Below are positions 1 to 9,700 of a stretch of DNA of 64,000 nucleotides, piece by piece. The stretch is from Luscinia megarhynchos. Lineage: Eukaryota > Chordata > Aves > Passeriformes > Turdidae. Both the position numbers and the translations under genes were made by a program. Every line of letters starts with the position of its first letter. Position 1 is the stretch's first letter. Under the pieces are notes generated by a model. The model saw only the letters and a list, made by a program, of their open reading frames with translations, was not told the origin of the DNA and ran no database searches. The stretch is taken from positions 1,645,748 to 1,709,747 of the forward strand of contig CM067590.1 of the NCBI GenBank assembly GCA_034336665.1, in the 5' to 3' direction.

Positions 1-748
1 AGCGCCCGAGTGAGCAGTCCCCAGGCAGGTGGCCGCGAGTGAGCCCCATGCTGGAGCAGCCCAGCCCCAGGGCCGCGTAGGGAGCAGCCCGGCGCAGGGA
101 TCAGCAGGGAGGCCAGGCAGTGTGAGCGCGGCAAATGTTTTAATTCCTTCAGCTCCCGGCCCTGGACTCGTCCCCGGGGTCATCAACCCTCCCCAGGCGC
201 GCAGGGCCCTTCCCAGCCTCCCTCCTTGGAGCTGTTTCGGAGGAAGGCGAGCAAAGGAGCCCGAAATGTTGGAAAAGAACATCTTGAAGCCCTTCTGCCA
301 TCTGTTGTGCTTTCAGCGCAATTAAGCAGGCAGCAGCCGTGCCAGGCAGCCGGAGCATCCCCGCCTGCAGCAGCCGTCCTCCTGCCAGGCCTGGGAATCC
401 ACCCGCGGGGCTGCGGGTGGCTTTTGGGGTGCCCAGGGCAGCTGGCGGGCAGCTGGGAGCGGGCACAGATGTCCGGGCTGCGATTCCTCGGCAGGTGCCT
501 GGAAGGTGCCAGCCCAGCTGTCCCTCCCGGGGGTCCCCGGGGCGCTCTGGGCCATCGGGGTCACTGCAGGGTGCAGGGGGGCGGGAGGGGGACAGCGACA
601 CCCTGACTGGGCTGCGGCACCCCAAAACCTCCCCGGGGGGGCCTGCCGGGGGCTCCGCTGTGTGGTGTCACCACATCGACCCCAAAGCGCAGCGAGCTGC
701 CCCAGCGGGGTCAGAGCTGGGCTGAGACCGGCCCGGCTCATCGCAGAG
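1..748. other. GC-rich flank, no gene recognised
   Basis: High-GC sequence with open frames on both strands, as expected from base composition. I see no homology-like protein, splice-consistent exon or RNA gene. It may belong to the intergenic space upstream of TNFAIP8L1, where mammals carry SEMA6B, but no semaphorin-like sequence is visible. Confidence 0.5.
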
Positions 749-1318
749 CCCGGGCTGGGGATCGCTCCCCGGGCTGGGATCAGCTCCCCTGGGCTGGGAT
801 CGCTCCCTGGGCTGGGATCGCTCCCTGGGCTGGGGTCGCTCCCCGGGCTGGGGTCGCTGCCCGGGCTGGGGATCGCTCCCTGGGCTGCGGTCGCTCCCCG
901 GGCTGGGATCGCTCCCTGGGCTGGGATCGTTCCCTGGGCTGGGATCACTCCCAGGGCTGGGGTCGCTCCCCGGGCTGGGGTCGCTCCCCGGGCTGGGGTC
1001 GCTCCCCGGGCTGGGATCGCTCCCCGGGCTGGGGTCGCTCCCCGGGCTGGGGTCGCTCCCTGGGCTGGGGTCGCTCCCCGGGCTGGGATCGCTCCCCGGG
1101 CTGGGGTCGCTCCCCGGGCTGGGGTCGCTCCCTGGGCTGGGGTCGCTCCCCGGGCTGGGGTCGCTCCCCGGGCTGGGGTCGCTCCCTCGCTGCCGCCCCC
1201 GGGCTGGGGCCCGCTCCTCGGCTGGGGATCGCCTCCCCGGGCTGGGGTCGCTCCCCGGGCTGGGATCGCTCCCCGGGCTGGGTCCGCTCCCCGGGCTGGG
1301 GTCGCTCCCCGGGCTGGT
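749..1318. repeat. 18-bp GC minisatellite (GGCTGGGGTCGCTCCCCG)
   Basis: About thirty head-to-tail copies of an 18-bp unit, GGCTGGGGTCGCTCCCCG, with T/C and G/A variants (GGGATCGCTCCCT and similar). Because 18 is a multiple of three, a frame stays open across the array on both strands, giving a GVAPRA-type peptide on plus and an ERPQPG-type peptide on minus. There is no start context or flanking coding sequence to suggest translation, so I treat it as a minisatellite. Confidence 0.93.
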
Positions 1319-1689
1319 CGCCGCTCCCCGGAGCCGCCGCCGCCGTTAACTCTGCCGGCAAGGCTGGTTTATCCCCTTGATCTTGTCGGGAGCTGGGAGG
1401 CGAGCGAAGCATCCCCGGGGAGCCGCCGTCACACGCTCCGAGCTTTAATTAGGGCTGGGAAATCGCCGCCGAGAGCCGCGCGGGGAAGCGAACCCGGCGC
1501 GGATTAGGGCCCGAATTAAATGGTGCGCGGCGAAACCGGGAGCAAAACCGCTCGGGGCGCGGAGAGCGGGGGATGGGGAGCGGCCCCTGCCCGCGGGCAG
1601 CTCGGCAGATGGCAGCGACACGCGGGCAAGTGCGGGATGGAGCCGGCGGCGGCAGCAGCTGCGGCGAGAGGAGCGCAGAGCGGCTCAGA
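1319..1689. other. GC-rich spacer, nothing recognised
   Basis: Short non-repetitive GC-rich interval between two tandem arrays. No exon, promoter pair or repeat family is recognisable. Confidence 0.5.
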
Positions 1690-2490
1690 TGGGGGTGGAG
1701 GGAGCCTCCCAGCCCCCCCTGAGCCCCTCCCCCTCCCCCAGCCCCCCTCGGCGCCCCTCCCCCAGCCCCCGCCCTCTGAGCCCCTCCCCAGCCCTCCTGA
1801 GCCCCCTCCTCAGCCCCCCTCGAGCCCCTCCCCCAGCCCCCGTGCCCCCTCGCTCCAGCCCCCTGCACCCTTTCCCCAGCCCCCTGACGCCCCTCCCAGC
1901 CCCTCAAGCCCCTCCTCAGCCCCCGCGCCCCTCCCTCAGCCCCCCTGCGCCCCTCCTCAGCCCCCCTGAGCCCCCTCCCCTCAGCCTCCCTCCCGAGCCC
2001 CCTCCCTCAGCCCCCCTGAGCCCCTCCCCCAGCCCCCTGCCTCCCTGCCCCCAGCCCCCTGCACCCTTCCCCAGCCCCCCGAGACCCTCCCCAGCCCTCC
2101 CTGAGTGCCCTCCCCTCAGCCTCCTGAGGCCCCCTCCCTCAGCCCCCTGAGCCCTCTCTCCCCAGCCCCCCCCGAGCTCCCCTTCCCAGCCCCCCGAGCT
2201 CCCCTCCCCAGCCCCCTGCCACCCGCTCCAGCCCCCTCGCAGCTCCCTCCCCAGCCCCCTAGCCCCTCCCTCAGCCCCCCTGCCCTCCTCAGCCCCTGAG
2301 CCCCTCTCCCCAGCCCCCGATCCCTCCCCAGCCCCAGCTCCCCGAGCTCCCTCCCCCAGCCCCCTGCCACCCGCTTCCAGCCCCCCGAGCTCCTTCCCAA
2401 CCCCCGAGCCCCTCCTCAGCCCCCCCGCGCCCCTCCCCCAGCCCCCCGAGCCCCTTCCCCAGCCCTGAGCCCTCCCCAGCCCTGCAGAAC
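1690..2490. repeat. Degenerate C-rich (CCCCTCCCCCAGCC) tandem array
   Basis: About 800 bp of irregular copies of CCCCTCCCCCAGCCCC(CTGAG), with unit length varying between roughly 12 and 18 bp. The plus strand is almost free of guanine runs while the minus strand is a dense set of G3-G6 runs. The long Pro- or Gly-rich frames here are composition artefacts. Confidence 0.9.
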
Positions 2491-3010
2491 CCGCCGGGAC
2501 CCCCCGGCTGGTGGGGACAGTGACGACAAGGTCACACGTGTGGCCTGAGCTGCTCTCCCGCGGGCACCGTCCCCACGCAGGGCTGGTCCCCGCGCGCTGC
2601 GCCCTCCGCAAGGGCTGGGGACACGTGTGGCGCCGGTGACAGGCGTGCCACCTCCCTCGCGCGGCCCGGATGGCACCGAGGCACGTCACGGACGGGCACC
2701 CACCCACCGGCGGTGCCAGGGCGGCTCCTGAGGTGCCACCCACCAGGTTTGGGGTGGAACCTGGCAGGGCGTGGGTCAGCGTGTGCCGAGTGCCGCGGGG
2801 GTGGCATCCACGGGCACCAGCGCGGTGCCACTGTCACGATACTCGGCTGGGTCAGCAGCAGCCACTAGCCCAGCCCGGCCGGGGATTAGCCAGCCAGCTC
2901 TGCTGCTAATTAATAACCCACTTGATTAAGGGTTGTCAGTCAATATGTCACCGGCACAAGGACAGGCTCACCGACCGTGAGCTGGGGATGTCAAACCACG
3001 GGGCCACTGT
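2491..3010. other. Non-coding spacer
   Basis: Single-copy-looking GC-rich sequence between two arrays. I recognise no gene, RNA or repeat family here. Confidence 0.45.
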
Positions 3011-3355
3011 GGGCACTGTCCTGCTCTGCTCCTGCTCCTGTTCCTGCTCTGCTCCTGTTCTGCTCCTGCTCCTGTTCTTGTTCTTGTTCCTGCTCCTTCT
3101 CCTGTTCCTGTTCCTGTTCCTTCTCCTGCTCTGCTCCTTCTCCTTCTCCTGCTCTGCTCCTTCTCCTTCTCCTTCTCCTTCTCCTTCTCCTTCTCCTTCT
3201 CCTTCTCCTTCTCCTCCTTCTCCTTCTCCTTCTCCTTCTCCTTCTCCTTCTCCTTCTCCTTCTCCTTCTTCTCCTTCTCCTTCTCTGCTCCTGCTCCTGC
3301 TCCTGCTCCTGCTCTGCTCCTGCTCCTCTTCCTCCTCCTCCAGCAGTCCCGGCAC
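3011..3355. repeat. Polypyrimidine tract, (TTCTCC)n/(CTCCTG)n
   Basis: About 340 bp in which the plus strand is nearly pure pyrimidine, built from CTCCTG/TTCCTG units that become a perfect (TTCTCC)n block around 3150-3290 and then return to CTCCTG. Open frames in all three plus registers give Leu-, Ser/Pro- or Ser/Cys-only peptides, the mark of a hexanucleotide repeat and not a gene. The uninterrupted purine/pyrimidine block could adopt triplex (H-DNA) structure. Confidence 0.95.
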
Positions 3356-6349
3356 AGAGAGCTCCGGCCCCTCTCTCTGCCCCCTGATGATGTCACGGAT
3401 CACCCTGATGATGTCACCGGCATCCTGTCTGTCCCCTCGCCCATCCGTGCTGCCGTCACCCAGCAGGCTGGGGGTCCCTTTGTCCCACAAGGTGACACAA
3501 GGACCCCTCCGACGATGTCATTTGTCACTCGGGCTCCTGGTGATGTCACACCCACCCCAGGTTCCCACTCAACAGCTTGGACGGAATTTGGCCACGAGGG
3601 ATCCTGAAGGCTTGGGGTGCATCAGGACACCCCCAGAATGTGGGGGTCAGCCAGCTCCATCCCTGGCGTTAAGGGCATCGTCCCCACTGTCCCCAGCAGG
3701 TGACACCAGGGATGTCACATCCAGCAGCGCTGCTTTGGGGGGCTCCCCTCCCCTCCATCCCGAACCCTGAGCAGAGCACGGGGGGCAGGCGGGGGGCACG
3801 GTGTCCCCCAGGGCAGTTTTATCAGATGGCGAGTGAAGCAGGGAGCACAAACAGCATCCCCTGAGCGGGAACACGAGCAATTAGCTAATTGCAGCGGTGG
3901 GCGCCTGCCCGGCCCCCCCGAGCCCCCCAGCGCCGCAGCCGCAGCACTTTGTGCTTAACCTACATTCGCTTTTGTCCCGGCCGGAGCGCGCCCGCGGCTC
4001 CGCGCTGGGCTCGGCTCGCTCAGGGTCCCCCTCAGCAGCCCCCAGCCCCGAATTCAGCAGCCAGGGCTCGGCTGAGCCTGGGTAAGTGGGTCACGCTCAG
4101 TGTCCCCAGGAGAGGGATGGAGGTTCGTGTCCTCCCAGGGAGGGAAATCACAGAAATCTCCTCCCCAGGGTGCGTCTCGGCCCTGGAGCATCCTCCTGCA
4201 TCCCTTCCCTGGGGACGGGAGCGCTCGCAGCGCCTGACAGCTTCGATCGAGCTTTAATTAACTAACGAGCGTCCCCCGCTCTGGGAGCAAACACAGGAGG
4301 CAGGAGGGGCCCGATCCAGCTGTGACACCAGGCCAGATGTGCAGCGGGGAGGGTGGGGGTGGCGGGGATGGCTCAGGAATGCGGCGCTGGGGCCCCGCGA
4401 GTCCCCTTTGCCCTGAGGGAGGTCCAGGAGCGCAGTTTGGACACAAGGCCGGGGATCAGGAGTCTCTGCCTGTCCCCACGGCTCCGGGACAGTCCCCTGG
4501 TCTCACCAGGCAGCAGCCCTAAATGACACCTCCACCGTCCCCTTCCTTTCACCAACGCCAACCAAAAATCCTGGAGCATCACTGGGATAATGGTCAGGAG
4601 AGTGTGCCCTGCTCGCGGCTCTCCTCCGGAGCTGGTGCCTGCCAGGAGGGATTTTTTTTTTTTAATTTTTTTTTAAACTGGGATGAATTTTTCCGCCTCG
4701 GCTGCCAGCGGGGTGGCTCGGCCGCGGGGAAGGGGCCGAGGGAGCGCAGCCGGCGCCGGTGACGCGGCAAGAAGGGGCCATTGTGGCCGGGCACAGCTGC
4801 GCGGCGCGGGCAGGGAGCGCCGGGAATGCCAAGTGCTGCAGAGGGAAGGGCTTGCGGGATCCGCCGCCCCCCACGGGGGTCCCCCCACCCCGCGCGTGCC
4901 CCGGTGACAATGGTGGCTTTATGGGCAGCGACGCCGCCCCCTGTCCCAGGAGCTGCCGGGGCCCGGCATGTGCCGTCGTGGGGACAGGTGGGTTCTGTCC
5001 CCATCCTGTGCCCATCCTGTGCCCATCCCGTCCCCCAGCACGCCCACCGGCTCAGCCAAAGGAGGTGTTTGCTCCTCGCGGAGCAGCAGCCTGCTCTGGG
5101 GCTGACGGGCCCTGCGGGGTCCTGCCAGAGCGACCCCGGGGACAGACGGGAGGACAGAGAGCGGCTCCGCGCCCTCCCCTTCTCCGCCACCCGGCGGGCG
5201 GCGGATCCAGTTTCGCTCCTGAGCTCTCCTGAATTATTCAGGCGCTGCCTCCCTGGGGATGCTCCCCCGGCCCAGCGGAGCCCCCCGAGGGGAGCAGCCG
5301 GGACCGGCGCGGCCGGAGCTGCGGTTCCTGCCGGGGGGAGCACGGGGATGAGCCGTGCGCCTCCCCGGGCGCGGGGGATGCTCAGCGGGCAGGAGAGGAG
5401 CGCTGCAAAGCCCCATTTCATTTCCCTGAAAGGAGAGGAGGGACGGGGCGGGGGGGGGAGGTCGCTCGGAGCTGGCCCAGATCCTGCTGCTTCTCTTTTT
5501 TATTCGCTGTTTTCATGCGGCGCCAGCTCCCGTCCCCTCTGATCCACCAGCAGTGGCTGCTCCATCCCTCGCCAGCGCAGGGACAGGGGTTGGGGGGCCC
5601 GAGCAGCCCCAGCCGGGCTGGAGCGAGGTGCAGAGCCCTGCAAGGCGCGGGGACATCCCCCAGCTTCTTCCTGAGTCGGGAATTTTGGGATCTGGGGGGG
5701 CGCAGGGTGCTGCCCACCCCATCCCGTCACCTCCAAAACATCTCCAAAACCTCCCGAGCGAGGGGAAGTCCCGGCGATGGGAGCGCGGGACCGGAGGGCG
5801 ATTGATGCCGGAGGGCTGGCGCGGCCCGGGACCGGAGCGGAGCCCGGGGGATATCGGGAGCGGGGGCGATGCCCCGCGTGTTCGGGCACTGCCGTGGGGC
5901 GGGGGGCAGCAGGGCCGGGGGCTGGCGAGGGTCTGGGGCTCGCTCCCAGGCGCTGCGTGACACCAAGACTCAAGTCAAGGCTCCCGTTAATCCAGATTTT
6001 AATCCGCTCTAAATCCCATTTTTAATCTGTTTAATGCCACCTTTGGGAATTAGGATCCCGTGCCGCCGCTCCTGCCCGCTGAGCCGGGAGGAGGAGGAGG
6101 AGGAAGGATGCTCCGAATCAGGATCGGGGGGTCCCCAGCACCGCGATGAGCTGCCGGCCACGACCCCCGAGCCTCAACACTCCCGCACACGCTGCTCCCG
6201 GGAGCCGCCCCCGCGCCTCCCGCGCTCCCCACGCGTGTCACATCCTCCGTGCAGAGCAGGGGGAGCTGTGCGGGACCCCGCGCTCAGCCCGGTCCGGCAG
6301 CGCCCTCCTCAGCTCCCTGCTCGTCAGCGCCGCTCCACGCGTGATCCTC
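3356..6349. other. GC-rich non-coding region upstream of TNFAIP8L1
   Basis: About 3 kb of GC-rich sequence with CpG-rich patches (roughly 4680-5400 and 5750-5960), a T10/T8 run near 4650-4675, and short GGA runs near 6090. Numerous overlapping open frames on both strands show no recognisable protein. No CR1 fragment, tRNA or polyadenylation-signal pair is evident. Confidence 0.45.
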
Positions 6350-7105
6350 TCACCCAGCGTGTCCCCGTCACCCACTCAGAGTGTCCCCGTCAGCCGCCAG
6401 TGACCACATCACCCGCCCGTGTCCCCGTAACCCGCCGGTGTCCCCAACAACCTCCCGTGTCCCCGTGACCCGCCGGTGTCCCCATCACCCCTCCCCGTGT
6501 CCCCAACCACCTCACCCGTGTCCCCATCACCCGCCCGTGTCCCCGTAACCCGCCGGTGTCCCCATCAACCTCCCGTGTCCCTGTAACCCACCGGTGTCCC
6601 CATCACCCTCCCGTGTCCCCAACCTCACCCGTGTCCCCTATCACCCGCCCGTGTCCCCGTGACCCGCCCGTGTCCCCATCACCCTCCCGTGTCTCTGTCA
6701 CCCACCCGGTGTCCCCGTCACTCACCCGTGTCCCCAACCACCCACCCGTGTCCCCAATCACCCACCCGTGTCCCCGTGACCCGCCGGTGTCCCCGTCACT
6801 CACCCGTGTCCCCAACCACCCACCCGTGTCCCCAATCACCCACCTATGTCCCATCACCCACCCGTGTCCCCATCACCCACCGGTGTCCCGGTCACCCTCC
6901 CGTGTCCCCATCACCTTCCCGTGTCCCTGTCACCCACCGGTGTCCCGGTCACCCTATCGTGTCCTCAACCACCCTCCCGTGTCCCTGTCACCCGCCGATG
7001 TCCCCCATCACCCGCCCGTGTCCCTGTCACCCTCCCATGTCCCTGTCACCCACCGGTGTCCCGGTCACCCTCTCGTGTCCCCCGCCACCCACCCGTGTCG
7101 CCGTC
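6350..7105. repeat. 19-bp minisatellite (GTGTCCCCATCACCCACCC)
   Basis: About 38 copies of a 19-bp unit, GTGTCCCC(A/G)T(C/A)ACCC(A/G)CC(C/G), with a few shortened units. Since 19 is not a multiple of three, the reading frame rotates each copy, giving open frames in three registers that carry only repeat peptides. The array ends about 120 bp before the CCAAT-box region of the presumed TNFAIP8L1 promoter. Confidence 0.93.
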
Positions 7106-7119
7106 CCCGCCCGCGCAGC

Positions 7120-7340
7120 CCGGGGGGCTCCGTTCCCGCCCCACGCGCGCCCCCGTGCCCGCCCCACGCGCGCGGGACCCCCGGGGACGCGCCCGCCCCG
7201 CCCCCGCCCCGTGCGCGCGCTCCCATTGGCCGCTTCGTAGCAAGCCCCGCGCCGCCATTGGCCGGAGCCGCCCGCGGGACACGCCCCCGGCCCCGCCCCC
7301 GCTGCTCCCGGCCCCGCGCGGGACTCGGAGCGGCCGCGGG
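7120..7340 (+). promoter_or_regulatory. TNFAIP8L1: CpG-rich upstream promoter region with two NF-Y boxes
   Basis: Very CpG-dense sequence holding two ATTGG (inverted CCAAT) motifs at 7225-7229 and 7257-7261, 32 bp apart (about three helical turns), with CCCCGCCCC GC-boxes on either side. This is the classic layout of a TATA-less vertebrate promoter. Assignment to TNFAIP8L1 follows from its position upstream of that gene's probable first exon on the same strand. A minus-strand transcript is also possible. Confidence 0.55.
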
Positions 7341-7354
7341 CGGGAGGGCCCGAC

Positions 7355-8030
7355 CCGGGGAACCGGCACCGAACCGGCACCGGAACCGGGCACTGAGAGC
7401 CGGGAACCGGCACCGAACCGGGCACCGAGAGCCGGGCACTGAGAGCTGAGAACCGGCACCCGGCACTGGAACCGGGCACCGAGAGCCGGAAACCGGCACC
7501 GAACCGGCACCGAACTGGCACCGAACCGGCACCGAACCGGGCACTGAGAGCCAGTGACCGGCACCGGGAACCGGCACCGGGCACTGAGAGCTGGGAACCG
7601 GCACCAGGAACCGGCACCGGAACCAGCACCAGAACCCGGCACTGAGTGCCGGGAACTGGCACCGAACCGGCACCGGAACCGGGCACCGAGAGCCGGGAAC
7701 TGGCACCGAGAGCCGAGAACCGACACCGGAACCGGCACCGGAACCGGGCACCGAAAGTCGGGAACCGGCACTGGAACCGGCACAGGGAACCGAGCACTGA
7801 GAGCCGGGAACCGGCACCAGGAACCGGGTACTGAGAGCGGGGAACCGGCACCGGGAGCTGGACACTGAGAGTCGAGAACCGGCACCAGGAACCGGTACCG
7901 GGCACCGTGCACTGAGAGCCGGGGACCGGCACCGGGAAGCGGGCATCGGACACCGGGACTGGCACTGGGCATCGAAGACCGAACACCGGACACCGGACCG
8001 AACACCGGACACCGGACCGGGCTCCGGTAG
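7355..8030. repeat. GAACCGGCACCGG-type minisatellite in the CpG island
   Basis: A 675-bp array of interleaved short units (GAACCGGCACC, GGGCACTGAGAGCCGG and similar). Frames stay open on the minus strand for hundreds of codons and read only repeated Arg/Cys/Phe/Pro/Ser patterns. It lies between the CCAAT boxes at 7.2 kb and the GC-box cluster at 8.1 kb, so it would sit inside the promoter or 5'UTR of TNFAIP8L1. Confidence 0.9.
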
Positions 8031-8183
8031 CGGCTGCGGGCCCCGCGGGGCGGGGAGAGGCTCCGGGGGAAGCGGGACCCTCCGCCGGCCCCGCCCCGTC
8101 CCGCCCCGCCCCGCCCCGTCCCGCCGCGGGCACCGGAGCAGCCCCGGTCCCGGTGCCAGCCGTCTCCCCGAGGCAGGCTGCAG
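8031..8183 (+). promoter_or_regulatory. TNFAIP8L1: Probable core promoter and non-coding exon 1 of TNFAIP8L1
   Basis: A cluster of GC boxes (CCCCGCCCCGTCCCGCCCCG, about 8090-8130) is followed by a sequence ending in GGCTGCAG then GTAAGGGC, a strong splice donor at 8184. TNFAIP8-family genes commonly have a short untranslated first exon spliced to one coding exon, and the coding exon at 13757 is preceded by a good acceptor. I therefore infer exon 1 as roughly 8130-8183. The exact start cannot be read from sequence alone. Confidence 0.55.
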
Positions 8184-9134
8184 GTAAGGGCCGGTTTCCC
8201 CGGTACCCCCGGTACATCCCGGTACATCCCGGTACCCCCCGGTTCCTCCCATCTTCCCCGGTCCGTGGGGGCGGGGGGGCGCTCGGTACCGGCCCGTTCC
8301 GTGCTTGTGCTGCGGGACGAAACCTCTCGTTCCCCACCCCGGGAATCATCCGTGCGTGTCCCCCGCCCCCGGTGTCACGGAGGGCCCACGCAGCCCCCGG
8401 GGACGGAGGGTTCTGGGGGAGCCGCGCGGGGCGGGCAGGCCCCGGACGTGCCTCGGCTTCCCCGGGTGGGTAAAACACGGGAAAGGGCGATTCCCCCAAA
8501 GTCAGGGTGGGAAGAGCGCGGCCCCGGTGGGTGCGGATAACGGGAGCTGGGCGGAGGCACCGGCCGCGCCCCGCGGGGCTGTCACGGCCCCACGTGCGGG
8601 GCAGGCGCGGTGCCCCCTGGCAGCGCTTGGCTCCGGCATCGCCCGCCCCCCTCCCAGCCCTGCGCTGCGGAGGATGAAATTCCTCCGTTCCTGGAAAGAC
8701 AAATCCCTCCGGAGAGCTCCGATCCCTCCCGGGGCAGCACCGGGGGTAAAACCTCCGCCTCTGGCAAACCTTCCCCTGCAGGGGAGGGTCTGCGCCGTTC
8801 TGGGCCGGCCTTCGCTGACCTCCAGCCCGGTATCGGACCCGAACTGTCCCGTGGAGTTTTCCTCCCTCCCAGAGCGACTTTGTCCTCCCGCTGCCGCGGC
8901 AGGAAGCGTGAGATGCGCCCTGGCCCCGCCGCAGCCGGACAGACGGACGGATGCTGGTTTGGCCTCAGTTTCCCCTCTCCCAGCCTCTGTTTTCTACTTC
9001 CCCATAAGTCTCCGTCTGTTCCGAGCGAAGGAGAAAGGAAGTTGCTGCCAGAGAGAGCAGCTTGATGGCAGCTGGAGAAAGAAAAGAAGGAAATGGAAGG
9101 CGAGACAGATGCTCCAAAATAATCCCCCATTCCT

Positions 9135-9700
9135 CCTTCTCCTCCCTGTAAAATAACCCCCTTCCTCCTCCTCTTCCTCTGCCTTTTCTCCATAAAATCC
9201 TCCTTTCTTCCTTGTCCTCCTCTCCATAAAATAACCCCCTTCCTCCTCCTCTTCCTCTGCCTTTTCTCCATAAAATCCCCCTCTCTTCCTTGTCCTCCTC
9301 TTCCTCCTAGTCTCCATAAAATAACCCCCCATCCTCCTCCTCTTCCTCTGCCTTTTTCTCCATAAAATCCCCTCTTCCTTGTCCTCTTCTCCATAAAATA
9401 ACCCCTTCCTCCTCCTCTTCCTCTGCCTTTTCTCCATAAAAATCCTCCTTTCTTCCTTGTCCTCCCTCTCCATAAAATAACCCCCCATCCTCCTCCTCTT
9501 CCTCTGCCTTTTCTCCATAAAATCCCCCTTTCTTCCTTGTCCTCTTCTCCATAAAATAACCCCCTTCCTCCTCCTCTTCCTCTGCCTTTTCTCCATAAAA
9601 TCCCCCTCTCTTCCTTGTCCTCCTCTTCCTCCTAGTCTCCATAAAATAACCCCCTTCCTCCTCCTCTTCCTCCTCCTTCTCTCCTTAAAATAACCTCAAT
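9135..9700. repeat. Long-unit (about 75-90 bp) minisatellite with CCATAAAAT motif
   Basis: About seven copies of a unit that combines TCTCCATAAAATAACCCCC, a CTTCCTCCTCCTCTTCCTC block, CTGCCTTTTCTCCATAAAAT and CTTCCTTGTCCTC. Length varies between copies through gain or loss of a CCTCTTCCTCCTAG segment. Each unit holds two ATAAAAT boxes in a pyrimidine-rich context. Open frames on minus read Lys/Arg/Glu-rich repeats and are not genes. Confidence 0.92.

Noticed and set aside
4640..4680. T10/T8 run considered as a Pol III terminator or retroposed poly-A tail
   Set aside because: No upstream A/B boxes, no LINE/SINE body and no target-site duplication.
7027..8499. A 490-codon minus-strand open frame rich in Arg, Phe, Cys and Ser
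   Set aside because: It translates the GAACCGGCACC minisatellite and CpG-island flank. Three overlapping minus frames show the same pattern, there is no splice or start logic, and no family resemblance.
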